Assembly (NCBI GenBank): GCA_035606945.1
Contig: DATNDR010000136.1
Coordinates: 56,916 to 120,915 of the forward strand
Length of the DNA: 64,000 nt
Direction of reading: 5' to 3'
Source: GCA-003244245 sp035606945
GTDB lineage: Bacteria; Actinomycetota; Actinomycetes; Mycobacteriales; Pseudonocardiaceae
The notes beneath the pieces were generated by a model. It saw only the letters and a program-made list of their open reading frames with translations. It was not told the origin of the DNA and made no database searches. The position numbers were made by a program, and so were the translations under genes. Shown here one piece after another: positions 51,855 through 60,744 of the stretch (its first letter is position 1; each line of letters opens with the position of its first letter).

Positions 51855-53509
51855 CTCACTCCCAACTGTGCCTGTTCTCGCTCCTTACGCAGGTCGAGCA
51901 GCGGGGCGTAGCTGTGCACCGGCGGAACCGGGTAACGCGCGCTGAAGTTGAACGTCGGCGGCGGCGAGGACGTCGCCCACTCCAGCGTGTGCCCCTCCCA
52001 CGGATCGGGGTCGGCGAAGCGCGGGCGCCCCAGCGATTCCGCCACGTTCAGGATGAACACCATGGCGCCCAGTCCCAGCAGGGCGGCACCGATCGAGGAG
52101 ATGAGGTTCTCGGTGGTGAACCCGTCGCTGGGCAGGTAGGTGGGGATGCGCCGCGGCATGCCGTGAAACCCGAGCCAGAACATCGGCAGGAAGGTCAGGT
52201 TCGTGCCGATGAACCACAACCAGAAGTGCACCTTACCCAGGCCCTCGCGCAGCATCCGGCCAGTGGCCTTGGGGAACCAGAAGTACACACCGGCGAACAA
52301 CCCGAACAGGCTGCCTGCGGCGAGCGTGTAATGCCAGTGCCCCACCAGGAAGTAACTGTCCTGGATCTGGTAGTCCAGCGCAGGAGTACCGGACATGATC
52401 CCGGTCAGGCCACCGATGAGGAACTGCGGGATGAACGCCAGCGCAAAGCACATCGCGGTGGGAAAACGCAGCCGCCCGCCGACCAGCGTGGCGAGCATGT
52501 CGAAGTACTCGATACCCGCGGGGATCACCAGTGCGATCGAGGTCAGCGAGAAGTAATAATTCGACGACTGGCCGGTGGTGAACATGTGATGGCCCCACAC
52601 GCTCATCGACAGCGCCGCAAATAGCAGCTGCGAGATCACGAAGAACTTGTAACCGAAGAATTTACGCCCGGCGAAGGTGGCCAGCACCTCGGCAATCGCA
52701 CCGACATAGGGAAAGAACATCACGTAGACCACGGGATGCCCGAAGAACCAGAAGACGTCCTGATAGCCGATGTTCCACTCATTGTGGGTGAACAGATCCG
52801 GCCGCACCCGGCCCACCGCGAGGATTCCCACCGCGGCAAGCAGTGCCGGGAACGCCCCGATCACCATCAGGTTCGAGGCCACAATCGACCAGCTGAACAC
52901 CGGCAGCCGCAGCATGGTCATGCCCGGCGCACGCTTGAGCAGTACCGTCCACAGCACGGTGCCGGCCATGATCAGCATGCCCAGCCCGGCCAGCGCCACC
53001 CCGACGATCCACAACTCCACCCCCTGCCCGGGGGTGTACCGGCTGGTGGCCAGCGGCGGGTAGGCGTACCAGCCGTGGTCGGCCGCCCCGGAACCGGTGA
53101 AGAATCCCGACAGCATCACCACCGCCCCGGTGACATACAGCCAGTAGGAGAACATCGTGGTCCGAGGTGCGGCGACATTGGGGGCACCGATCTGCAACGG
53201 CACCAGATACAGCCCCATCCCGATTGCGAACGGCGTCATCACCATGTAGATCATCAGCGAGCCGTGGATGGTGAAGAACTGGTCGTACCGGTCGGTGGTC
53301 AGCACGTGCAGCTGTGGCTGAGCCAGTTGACCACGGATGGTCAATGCCAAGCCGCCGGCCACCAGCATCAGCACCAGCGCCGTACCCAAGGTCAATAACC
53401 CAATCCGCTTGTGGTCGGTGCTGGCCAGCCAGCCGACGATCGAGCCCGGCTGCGCGTGCCGCCCGGGCTCGACCTCCAGGGGCACCGGCCGGTCCGCAGT
53501 CGCGGTCAT
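51851..53509 (-). CDS. ctaD: heme-copper oxidase subunit I (divergent CtaD paralogue)
   Basis: A 552-residue oxidase core with 12 helices. All metal ligands are present: His82 (FTIHGSLM), His258 and Tyr262 (GHPVVYVMFF), His307/His308 (WGHHMF), His391/His393 (VGHWHY). The proton-path residues differ from A-type oxidases: the D-channel entry Asp is Asn111 (GAPNVAAPR), the gating Glu of GHPEVY is Val260, and the K-channel Lys of PTGIK is Glu334 (IPAGIEYF). The YS motif of A2 oxidases is also absent. Presumably an O2 reductase, since the cross-link tyrosine is kept, but pumping is doubtful. It follows ctaC by seven bases and is followed by an ATGA overlap. Confidence 0.92.
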   Translation of the reverse strand: MTATADRPVPLEVEPGRHAQPGSIVGWLASTDHKRIGLLTLGTALVLMLVAGGLALTIRGQLAQPQLHVLTTDRYDQFFTIHGSLMIYMVMTPFAIGMGLYLVPLQIGAPNVAAPRTTMFSYWLYVTGAVVMLSGFFTGSGAADHGWYAYPPLATSRYTPGQGVELWIVGVALAGLGMLIMAGTVLWTVLLKRAPGMTMLRLPVFSWSIVASNLMVIGAFPALLAAVGILAVGRVRPDLFTHNEWNIGYQDVFWFFGHPVVYVMFFPYVGAIAEVLATFAGRKFFGYKFFVISQLLFAALSMSVWGHHMFTTGQSSNYYFSLTSIALVIPAGIEYFDMLATLVGGRLRFPTAMCFALAFIPQFLIGGLTGIMSGTPALDYQIQDSYFLVGHWHYTLAAGSLFGLFAGVYFWFPKATGRMLREGLGKVHFWLWFIGTNLTFLPMFWLGFHGMPRRIPTYLPSDGFTTENLISSIGAALLGLGAMVFILNVAESLGRPRFADPDPWEGHTLEWATSSPPPTFNFSARYPVPPVHSYAPLLDLRKEREQAQLGVR

Positions 53510-53516
53510 GCCGCCA

Positions 53517-54170
53517 TCACACCCCTGTCCCAGCGCTGTGCAGGAATTGCTGGTACTGCTCCGGGGACACCACCTGCACGTAGAAGTCCATGGTCATGTG
53601 GTGGGTTCCGCAGTACTCCGAGCAGCGGCCCCGCCACCGTCCCTGCTGCGGAAAGACCATCCGCAGCGTGTTGACGTGATCCGGGTAGGCGTCGCGCTTG
53701 GCCGCGAAGTCGGGCAACCAGAAGGCGTGCACCACATCCGCTGAGGTGAGATCGAACTCCACCGGTTGGCCGGCCGGCACCACCACGGTGGGAAAGTCAC
53801 CGGTCGAGCACTCGCCGGTGACGTGCACCGGGGCGGCCTGGTAGGCGAATTCCCAGCACCAGCGATATGCGGTGACATTGATACGCGTGGCCGGAGCCGT
53901 TTCGGCTTGGGCGAGGCCCACACCGTTGTGCAAGCGGGAATTCCACAGAAAACTTCCGTATACCAGGCCACCCACGATGAACGCGAGTGCCACCACGTAG
54001 CCCAGTTCTAGCGGGGTGTTCTTCGAAGCCTGAAACGGCAGCGTATCACGCCGTTTCGCCCGGTTGCGCGCGATTGCTCCCAGCAAGATGATGGTGACGA
54101 GGAAAAAGACTATCGCGGCGATCGCCGACCACACAGTCAAAGCCTGGTCGAACACATTGCGGAAGGGCAC
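53517..54170 (-). CDS. ctaC: heme-copper oxidase subunit II with CuA site
   Basis: A 217-residue protein with two TM helices (TVWSAIAAIVFFLVTIILLGA and LGYVVALAFIVGGLVYGSF) and a cupredoxin domain. The electron-entry aromatic cluster is YRWCWEF. The CuA ligands are complete: VVHAFWLPDF (first His) and GRCSEYCGTHHMTM (Cys, Glu carbonyl, Cys, His, Met). No lipobox or cytochrome c extension is present. The GTG start at 54170 has GAGGAGG six bases upstream; the longer frame upstream is unsupported. It is the first gene of the minus-strand half of the cluster. Confidence 0.92.
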   Translation of the reverse strand: MPFRNVFDQALTVWSAIAAIVFFLVTIILLGAIARNRAKRRDTLPFQASKNTPLELGYVVALAFIVGGLVYGSFLWNSRLHNGVGLAQAETAPATRINVTAYRWCWEFAYQAAPVHVTGECSTGDFPTVVVPAGQPVEFDLTSADVVHAFWLPDFAAKRDAYPDHVNTLRMVFPQQGRWRGRCSEYCGTHHMTMDFYVQVVSPEQYQQFLHSAGTGV

Positions 54171-54459
54171 GCGCGCCTCCTCGTCGGCGAGTCCGGTGTG
54201 CGGCCGGGCATCCGGCGACGGCGGGCGCCCACTTCCTCGCCCGCCAACCCTTTGCCCCCAATCCCCCCCGACTGTGCGGTTCAAACGTGCCGGAGAGCAC
54301 ATACCGCGGGCCTGGCGAAAAATTACCGCAAAGTGGGAGCGCTCGCGATGCGTGAACGACCCGTCGCCGCCATACTTCAGTTCTCCAGACCCGACGACCG
54401 CGTAGCGAGGAACCACCGACCGCAGCATCGACGCCGAGAATGGACACTGCGCGCCCGCC
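54171..54459. promoter_or_regulatory. divergent promoter region between ctaC and qcrC
   Basis: A 289-bp gap that must hold the promoters for both halves of the bc1-aa3 cluster. I cannot identify a confident -10/-35 pair or operator. It contains runs such as CCCCCAATCCCCCCC and an A-rich AAAAATTACCGCAAAGT stretch around 54319-54334. Confidence 0.5.
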
Positions 54460-55329
54460 ATGGACTCAACGACCCGCACCCCACGGGCGTCAGCCGTGCC
54501 GCGCCGCTGGCGACTACCCGGCAAGCTGCGCCGCAGGCTGGTAGCCGCGCTCGCGCTGACGATCGGCCTGTTCATGACCGGCGCTCTTTACCTGGTGCTC
54601 GCTCCGCGCCCGCAGATCGCGACCGCTGAGGCTGCCACCCAGGCCGACCCCGCACAGATCGCCCACGGCGAGCAGCTCTACAACAACGCGTGCATCACCT
54701 GCCACGGGACGAACCTGCAGGGAGTGCAGGGCCGCGGCCCCAGCCTGATCGGCGCGGGCGAGGCGGCGGTCTACTTCCAGGTATCTACCGGACGCATGCC
54801 GCTGGCCCGTGAGCAGGCGGAAGGTTACCGCAAAGCGCCGGTACCGGAACTGGATCCCGACACCGCCGAGGGACGGCAGAATCTGCAGGCACTGGCCGCC
54901 TATGTCCAGGCGCACGGGGGTGGCCCGCAGCTGCCCGCGGAGCGGGGCACGGCGTTGATCGGCGACGACCCGGCCAAGGGTGCCGACGCCTTCCGGCTCA
55001 ACTGCGCGTCCTGCCACAGCTTCGTCGGTCGCGGCGGGGCGCTGACCCGCGGCAAGTACGCACCCATCTTGAACCACGCCACCCCCGAGCAGGTCTACGC
55101 CGCCATGCTCACCGGCCCCTCGGCCATGCCGACGTTCAGCGACCGGTCGCTCACCCCGGGGGAGAAAAAGGACATCATCGCCTACCTCCTGTCGGTCCGC
55201 GGTCAGCGCAACAGCCCTGGGGGTTACAACCTTGGCAACATCGGCCCGTCAGCAGAGGGCATGACCGCGTTCGTGCTGGGCATGGTCGCGCTGGTCGGCA
55301 TCACGGTGTGGCTGGGAGCGAAGTCGTGA
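54460..55329 (+). CDS. qcrC: diheme cytochrome c subunit of the bc1 complex
   Basis: A 289-residue actinobacterial cytochrome cc. An N-terminal TM anchor (LVAALALTIGLFMTGALYLVL) precedes two cytochrome c domains with heme motifs CITCH and CASCH. The likely Met ligands are in TGRMPL and SAMPTF. A C-terminal TM helix (FVLGMVALVGITVWLG) ends the protein. This diheme form carries electrons directly from bc1 to the CuA of the oxidase in the supercomplex. ATG 54460 has only a weak ribosome site; the stop overlaps qcrA in GTGA. Confidence 0.95.
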   Translation: MDSTTRTPRASAVPRRWRLPGKLRRRLVAALALTIGLFMTGALYLVLAPRPQIATAEAATQADPAQIAHGEQLYNNACITCHGTNLQGVQGRGPSLIGAGEAAVYFQVSTGRMPLAREQAEGYRKAPVPELDPDTAEGRQNLQALAAYVQAHGGGPQLPAERGTALIGDDPAKGADAFRLNCASCHSFVGRGGALTRGKYAPILNHATPEQVYAAMLTGPSAMPTFSDRSLTPGEKKDIIAYLLSVRGQRNSPGGYNLGNIGPSAEGMTAFVLGMVALVGITVWLGAKS

Positions 55330-56450
55330 GCACCGAAGACCCGGCTCTGGGCGAGCGCGAGCCGCAGAACATGAGCCGCGAGGAGCTGGCTCGGCTGGCT
55401 GACGAGTTCGGCGATACCACCGTCGTCGCCAAGCCTCCCAAGTGGCCGATACCGGCAACCAAGGCGGAGAAACGGGCCGAACGCTCGGTTGCGCTGTGGT
55501 TCATCCTGTCCGCGCTGTCTGCCATCGCTTTCGTGGTGACGTTCAGCGTCTGGCCGGACGCGTACGTCAGCCCGTTCCAGGACGGGTACCTGTGGTACAA
55601 GCTGTACACCCCAGTCGTCGGGTCCACCTTCGCCATCGCGATGCTGTCGCTGGGTATCGGCCTGATCCTGTATATCCACAGGTTCTTTCCCGACGAGGTC
55701 GCGGTGCAGGAGCGCCACGACGGCCCGTCGGATGAGCTGGCTCGCAAGACGGTGGCAGCGCAGTACAAGGAGGCCGGCGACGACGTCGGCATCCCGCGCC
55801 GCTCGCTGATCATGCGGACGGCGCTCGGCGCGGCCGGGTTGTTCGGCGTGGCCGCCGGCGTGCTGGCGATTGGCCCGTTCGTCCGCCAGCCGTGGAAGGG
55901 CGGCGACCAGGCCCCACTGTGGATCACCGGCTGGAAGCCGCTGAGCGGGGAGACCGTCTACCTACGCCTGAAGACCAGTGTTGTCGGTGAGATTGTTCGG
56001 GTCCGGCCGGAGGACATGAAACCGGGTGCGATGCTGACAGTGTTCCCGTTCCGGGAATCCGATCGCGGCCACGAGGAACTCCTGGTGGCCGCCGAGCACG
56101 CCTCCGACTCGCCGGTGATGCTCATCCGGCTGCCACCAGGCACCACGGTGCACAAACGGCCCGGCCAAGAGAACTTCAACTATGGCGACTTTTACGCCTT
56201 CTCCAAGGTGTGCACGCACCTGGGATGCCCCGCCTCGCTGTACGACTCGCAAAACCACATCAGCCTCTGCCCCTGCCACCAGTCGGAATTCCTGATCACC
56301 GACTCGGCGAAGCCGGTCTTCGGCCCAGCCACCCGCGCTCTTCCGCAGCTGCCGATCACAGTGAACGAGGAGGGGTTGTTCGTGGCGCGAGGTGATTTCA
56401 TCGAACCGATCGGCCCGGCGTTCTGGGAGATTCGGGCCCGTAAACAGTGA
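55326..56450 (+). CDS. qcrA: Rieske iron-sulfur subunit of the bc1 complex
   Basis: A 374-residue protein. The cytoplasmic N-terminus is followed by three TM helices (ALWFILSALSAIAFVVTF, TFAIAMLSLGIGLILYI, RTALGAAGLFGVAAGVLAIG), the third preceded by a twin-arginine-like IPRRSLIM. The 2Fe-2S motifs CTHLGC and CPCHQS are both intact, and the proline loop is GPATRALPQLPI. The GTG at 55326 overlaps the qcrC stop. In canonical mycobacterial operons qcrB follows directly; here the next gene is convergent, and qcrB is in the other half of the cluster. Confidence 0.95.
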   Translation: MSTEDPALGEREPQNMSREELARLADEFGDTTVVAKPPKWPIPATKAEKRAERSVALWFILSALSAIAFVVTFSVWPDAYVSPFQDGYLWYKLYTPVVGSTFAIAMLSLGIGLILYIHRFFPDEVAVQERHDGPSDELARKTVAAQYKEAGDDVGIPRRSLIMRTALGAAGLFGVAAGVLAIGPFVRQPWKGGDQAPLWITGWKPLSGETVYLRLKTSVVGEIVRVRPEDMKPGAMLTVFPFRESDRGHEELLVAAEHASDSPVMLIRLPPGTTVHKRPGQENFNYGDFYAFSKVCTHLGCPASLYDSQNHISLCPCHQSEFLITDSAKPVFGPATRALPQLPITVNEEGLFVARGDFIEPIGPAFWEIRARKQ

Positions 56451-56456
56451 GATCAC

Positions 56457-58247
56457 TCAGGCACCAGGTCGGGCTTCCGCGAGGGCGGTGGCCGCGCCGA
56501 TCAGGGCGAGGTGGGTGAGCGCCTGCGGGAGGTTGCCGCGCAGCTCGCCGGTTTTCGGATCGACCTCCTCGGTGTACAGGCCGGCGTAGGCTATGACCTC
56601 GTCCAGCAAGCCGGCCGCTTCGTCGAGCCGGCCGGCATGTGCCAGTGCCTCGATGAGCCAGAAAGTGCAGGCCAAAAACGCGCCCTCCTGCCGCGCCATG
56701 CCGGAGTAGCGGTAGAGCAGCGGACCCTTGACGCCTAGCTCGGCCCGGATGGCATCGATCGTGCTGGACAGCCGGGGGTCGTCACCGGCCAGGAAGCCGG
56801 TGCGAGCCGCCAGCAGGACGGCCGCGTCGAGTTCGTCGGTGCCGGCGTAGAAGGTGAAGGCCTGCTTGGCGGGCGACCAGCAGTGCCGCTCGATCCAGGA
56901 GCGGACCGCGTCGCGCTCCACCTCCCACCGGTCCACGTGCGGGCTGGTCAGCTGGCCGGCCTCGGCCAGGCGTGCCGCGCGGTCCAACGCGACCCAGCAG
57001 CCGATCTTGGAGCTCGTGTAGTGGGCGTTGCTGCCCAGTTCCCAGAGCCCGGCGTCCGGACCGCGCCACAGGTCGCAGGTGCGGTCCGCCAGGGCGGCGA
57101 GGCTGGCAGCGCTAGCCGCGTCCAGGTAACCGTCGTGGGTGGTGTAGCGCCAGGCGGCGTCCATGAGGTCGCCGAAGCCGCCCAGCTGGGTCTGGCTGGC
57201 CGCGCTGTTGCCGAGGTTCACCGGGCTGGAGCCGCGGTAGCCAGGCAGGTCCGAGCGGGAGGTCATCTCGGCGGGAGCCGGTTCGCCGCTGAGCGTGTAC
57301 AGCGCGCGCACGTCGGGAGCGGTGTGCTCCACCGCGCGCAGCAGCCAGGACAGCGCGGCGTGTACCTCCTCGGACAGCCCCAGCCGAGTCATCGCGTCCA
57401 GCGCGAAGGACGCGTCGCGCACCCAGCCGAAGCGGTAGTCGAAGTTGCGCTGCCCGCCGACTTTCTCAGGCAGTGAGGTGGTCAGCGCCGCGACGATGCC
57501 GTCGTAGGGTGCCAGCGTCAGGGCTTTGAGGGTCAGCGCGCTGCGGCGCACCGCGTCGGAGTGCGGGCCGTGGTAGCTGATGTTGGTGCTCCAGCGGCGC
57601 CACCATTGCATGGTCAACTCGATGCGCGCCTGGATCTCCGCGGCTTGGGGTAGCCGCAGCGGTTCGCGCCCGGTAGCGATCACGGCGAGCAGCCCGCGCT
57701 CACCCCGGCGGGCCACAAACTGTGCCCCCGCCGTTTGATCGGCCACCTGGGCCGTGCCCACGCCGTCGGTCAGGACCGCCAGCTGCACATCGCCGGCCTC
57801 GACCACGGGCACCCCGTTGCGCCGGCGCACCCATGGACGCGCGGTACCGAGCCGGTGCCCGGGGCGGACCTGCCAGCACATCGGCAGCTCCCCGGAGCAC
57901 ACCTCCACCCGCCGCGCTAGCTCCGTCCACGGCAGCCTGCCAGCGGCCCCGACGGTGAGCGCGTCGGTGACCACCACGGTGCCCCCTTCAGCGCGAAATG
58001 TGGTCTCCAGCACCATGGTGTCGTCGATGTAGCGCTGCGTGACCTCACAGTCGACGGTGGGTGCCAGCGCGATCGCACCGCCTTCGGCTGGATCCAGCAG
58101 TGCCGCGCACACCGGCGGTGCGTCCAGCGTCGGCGTGGCGAACCAGTCGACGGAGCCGTCCGCGGCCACCAGCGCACCAGCGTGGCCGTCCGCAAGAAAG
58201 CCATAGCTGCCCAGCGCCAGGTAACCGTTATCCCGGATGATCCTCAT
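56457..58247 (-). CDS. glycoside hydrolase family 15 protein (glucoamylase/trehalase-like)
   Basis: A 596-residue protein. The N-terminal beta-rich domain (YGFLADGHAGALVAADGSVDWF) is followed by an (alpha/alpha)6 barrel. Active-site segments are FDYRFGWVRDASFALDAMTRL, GLWELGS (general acid) and ARQEGAFLACTFWLIEALA (general base region). Mycobacterial relatives have been described as trehalases or glucoamylase-like enzymes; the substrate cannot be assigned here. ATG 58247 has AGGAGA six bases upstream. Convergent with qcrA, six bases away. Confidence 0.92.
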   Translation of the reverse strand: MRIIRDNGYLALGSYGFLADGHAGALVAADGSVDWFATPTLDAPPVCAALLDPAEGGAIALAPTVDCEVTQRYIDDTMVLETTFRAEGGTVVVTDALTVGAAGRLPWTELARRVEVCSGELPMCWQVRPGHRLGTARPWVRRRNGVPVVEAGDVQLAVLTDGVGTAQVADQTAGAQFVARRGERGLLAVIATGREPLRLPQAAEIQARIELTMQWWRRWSTNISYHGPHSDAVRRSALTLKALTLAPYDGIVAALTTSLPEKVGGQRNFDYRFGWVRDASFALDAMTRLGLSEEVHAALSWLLRAVEHTAPDVRALYTLSGEPAPAEMTSRSDLPGYRGSSPVNLGNSAASQTQLGGFGDLMDAAWRYTTHDGYLDAASAASLAALADRTCDLWRGPDAGLWELGSNAHYTSSKIGCWVALDRAARLAEAGQLTSPHVDRWEVERDAVRSWIERHCWSPAKQAFTFYAGTDELDAAVLLAARTGFLAGDDPRLSSTIDAIRAELGVKGPLLYRYSGMARQEGAFLACTFWLIEALAHAGRLDEAAGLLDEVIAYAGLYTEEVDPKTGELRGNLPQALTHLALIGAATALAEARPGA

Positions 58248-58268
58248 GATCTTCTCCTGGGGGCAGCG

Positions 58269-59247
58269 TTAGCGTCGGGCCAGGGTCCAGGCGGCGCCGG
58301 CGAGGGCACTGAGGCCCGCGGCGCCGGAGAGCAGGACGGCCCGGTGCATCGAGGCCCACGACACCGGGTCCCTGCCGTGCGCTTTGGCATCAAACGCACC
58401 GTGGGCGCCCTGGTCCTGCTTGTGATCTTGAGGCTCGAAGACGTTCGACCCGAGCCGGGGCGCGTCCTGATCGGTTTGTTGCGACTTCACCCCGGTCTCA
58501 CCCAGGTAGAGGTCGAGCAGCTTGGGAGCCAGCCGCTCCCCCAGGATGGTGTAGGCGGTGGCGATCCCGACCCACATGTTGCGGCGCGGGTGTTCGGCCA
58601 GGAAAACGATCGCCCGGGCGGCCAGCTCCGGCTGGAAGATCGGTGGCACGGGACAGATTCCAGTTGAACTGCGGAGTGTTGAGGCCCGGCAGCTGAACCA
58701 TGCACAGCTTCACGCGGCTTTTCTCGTGGGCAAGCTCGGTCATCACCGACTCGGTGAACCCCTTGACCGCGTGCTTGGCGCCGCAGTACGGCGCCTGCAA
58801 CGGGATCGACCGGTAGGCCATCGCCGAGCCGACGTTGATGATCACTCCGCGGTCCCGCGGCCGCATCCGGGCCAACGCGACCAGCGTGCCATGCACCTGG
58901 CCGTAGTAGGTGACCTCAGTGATCCTGCGGAATTCCGCCATGCTGGTGTCCCAGCTGAACGCCAGCGAACCGACGAACGCCACGTTGACCCAGACGTCGA
59001 CCTCGCCGAGCTCGGACTCGACCCGAGACACCGCGCGCTCCATCGCCTCGTAATCCGCCACATCGACGGCGAGCGGCAGCGCCCGCTGGCCGCGGGAGCG
59101 GACGTCGGCGGCTGCCCCGTCGAGCCCGGCACCCCCACGAGCCAGGATGGCAACGTCGTAGCCGCGGGCGGCGAACTCGCAGACGGTGGCGCGACCCACT
59201 CCGGCCGACCCACCCGTCACAACAGCGAGCTTGCGGTGTTGCGCCAT
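58269..59247 (-). pseudogene. short-chain dehydrogenase/reductase interrupted by a frameshift
   Basis: From ATG 59247 the frame encodes an SDR: TGGSAGVGRATVCEFAARGYD, ALPLAVDVADYEAMERAV, the NVGSAMAYRSI serine region, YCGAKHAVKGF with the catalytic Tyr-Lys, and PGLNTPQFNWN. Near 58650 the conserved sequence leaves this frame and continues in another, from GTG 58649, as PPIFQPELAARAIVFLAEHPRRNMWVG, ending in a C-terminal TM helix (VLLSGAAGLSALAGAAWTL). About ten residues expected between the two parts are missing, which fits a small deletion. The catalytic residues lie in the first part. It is either a pseudogene or a sequencing error at that point. Confidence 0.8.
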
Positions 59248-59436
59248 GACTTACCCCTCTGTCGTCATTCCCACTGCCGGATAGCCACCGGCGGAGGAAC
59301 TAAACGATTCGCCGCGGCTGGTGTAGGCGTCGGGTCAGCGGGTACTCCGCGAATCACAGCGGAGCGGGGAACGGCGAGCGCCGCGCTCGCCACCCGAGAC
59401 GGGCGGTACTGGGGGTGCCAGGTGGGTACAACGCCC

Positions 59437-59910
59437 GTGATCCCGCGACCGCGACCAGCGCGGTTACTTACCTGGTGGGTGGTGTTGTTCGCGCTGTGGC
59501 TGCTGTTCGCCGGGCAGTGGTCCGGGCTGATCGCAGCCTGGGGAGCGGGTCTGGCGTTGGTCGCCGCGCTGGGCGGCGAGGTCGTCGCCGGGCAGGGGCT
59601 GCTGAGCGTGCGCTGGCGACCCGGCTGGCTGCGCGAGCTCGGGCCGGCACTGGTCGCGGTGGTCGTCGACTTCCTGATTATCACCCGGGCACTTGCGGTG
59701 GCGATCGCGACTGGGCGCAGGCGGCTCGGGGCATTCGGCGAAGACCGCAGCGCCGCCGGGTCCGGAGAGCTGCCAGCGGGCCGGCGGGCGTGGGTCACAC
59801 TGGTGGCGACCTGGTCACCCAACTGCTACGTGCTCGACATCGACCCGGAGACGGGCCGGCGGCTGGTGCACGACCTGGAGCCGCACCGCTTGTCGGAGCA
59901 GCCGGCGTGA
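59437..59910 (+). CDS. mnhE: Mrp/Mbh-type antiporter subunit E
   Basis: A 157-residue protein with two N-terminal TM helices (LTWWVVLFALWLLFAGQW, GLIAAWGAGLALVAALGG), a third (ALVAVVVDFLIITRALAVAI) and a cytoplasmic domain with VATWSPNCYVLDIDPETGRRLVHDLEP, the MnhE pattern. The start is GTG 59437 or GTG 59422. The stop overlaps the next gene in GTGA. It is the first gene of a seven-gene operon; the 189 bp upstream to the SDR start hold the promoter. Confidence 0.85.
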   Translation: MIPRPRPARLLTWWVVLFALWLLFAGQWSGLIAAWGAGLALVAALGGEVVAGQGLLSVRWRPGWLRELGPALVAVVVDFLIITRALAVAIATGRRRLGAFGEDRSAAGSGELPAGRRAWVTLVATWSPNCYVLDIDPETGRRLVHDLEPHRLSEQPA

Positions 59911-60164
59911 CGAATCACCTGTACCTGGCCGCCGCCATCGCCCTGCTCGCCGGCTGGGTGCCGCTGGTTGTGATGTGCGTGCGGGCCCACACCATCGACG
60001 GCCTGGTCGCCCTCCAGCTGGCGGGGACGCTGACGACGCTCGTGCTGGTCTGCCTGGCCGTCGGGCTGCACCAGTCGGGTCTTGCCCCGGTCGCGCTGAT
60101 CAGCGCGCTGTGCGCGATCGTGGGTGGACTGGTGTACGCGCGCTACCTGGACCGGTATCCGTGA
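59907..60164 (+). CDS. mnhF: Mrp/Mbh-type antiporter subunit F
   Basis: An 85-residue protein of three TM helices (LYLAAAIALLAGWVPLVVMCV, GLVALQLAGTLTTLVLVCLAV, LAPVALISALCAIVGGLVYAR) ending ARYLDRYP. Small size, three helices and the position between E and G subunits identify MnhF/MbhB. Starts with GTG in a four-base overlap and ends in another. Confidence 0.85.
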   Translation: MTNHLYLAAAIALLAGWVPLVVMCVRAHTIDGLVALQLAGTLTTLVLVCLAVGLHQSGLAPVALISALCAIVGGLVYARYLDRYP

Positions 60165-60490
60165 CGGCGGCGCAGCTGGCGGCGCAGGTGCTGCTGTGGG
60201 CCGGTGTCGCGGCCGAGCTGATCTGCTGTATCGGCCTGTGGTTCATGCGCGACGTGTTCGATCGGCTGCACTTCGCCGCGGCCGCCACCAGCATCGGCCC
60301 GATCTTCATCGGCGTGTCCGCCGCGCTGACCGGTACCGGCTCGCTGTCGTCCACCGTGGAGGCGGTCACCGCGACGGCGGTGCTGTTGCTGGTGAGCCCG
60401 CTGCTCACGCACGCCACCGGGCGAGCGGCCCGACGCCTGCTGTATGACGACATCGGCCCGAAGCCTGAGCAGCTCGAAGAGGCATCATGA
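60161..60490 (+). CDS. mnhG: Mrp/Mbh-type antiporter subunit G
   Basis: A 109-residue protein with three TM helices. The conserved G-subunit sequence GLWFMRDVFDRLHFAAAATSIGP (normally G..R..D...RLH...) is unmistakable, followed by a VEAVTATAVLLLVSPLLTHA helix. The GTG start overlaps mnhF and the stop overlaps the next gene (ATGA). Confidence 0.9.
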   Translation: MTAAQLAAQVLLWAGVAAELICCIGLWFMRDVFDRLHFAAAATSIGPIFIGVSAALTGTGSLSSTVEAVTATAVLLLVSPLLTHATGRAARRLLYDDIGPKPEQLEEAS

Positions 60491-60744
60491 CCAGCGGGCT
60501 GACGGCGGTGCTGCAGGCGGTCGCGCTGACCCTGGTGGGCGTGCTCGGGGTCGGCACCGTGCTGGTGCGCGACCCGTTGCGCCAGGTGGTGGTCAACGGC
60601 ATGCTCGGGTTGTCCCTGGTGGTGGCGTTTGCGGTGCTGCAGGCGCCGGACGTCGCAATCGCGGAAGTTGTCGTCTCCGCGATCGCCGTTCCGATGGTGC
60701 TGCTACCGGTGATCTACAAGACGCACGGCGGTGGCAAGGGATGA
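60487..60744 (+). CDS. DUF4040 / MbhD-like subunit (MrpA C-terminal equivalent)
   Basis: An 85-residue, three-helix protein with VVVNGMLGLSLVVAFAVLQAPDVAIAEVVVSA and PMVLLPVIYKT. The APDVA-AE pattern is the signature of the MrpA C-terminal (MbhD) module, here a free-standing gene. The acidic residues of this module line the ion path in Mrp and Mbh complexes. Four-base overlaps on both sides. Confidence 0.85.
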   Translation: MTSGLTAVLQAVALTLVGVLGVGTVLVRDPLRQVVVNGMLGLSLVVAFAVLQAPDVAIAEVVVSAIAVPMVLLPVIYKTHGGGKG

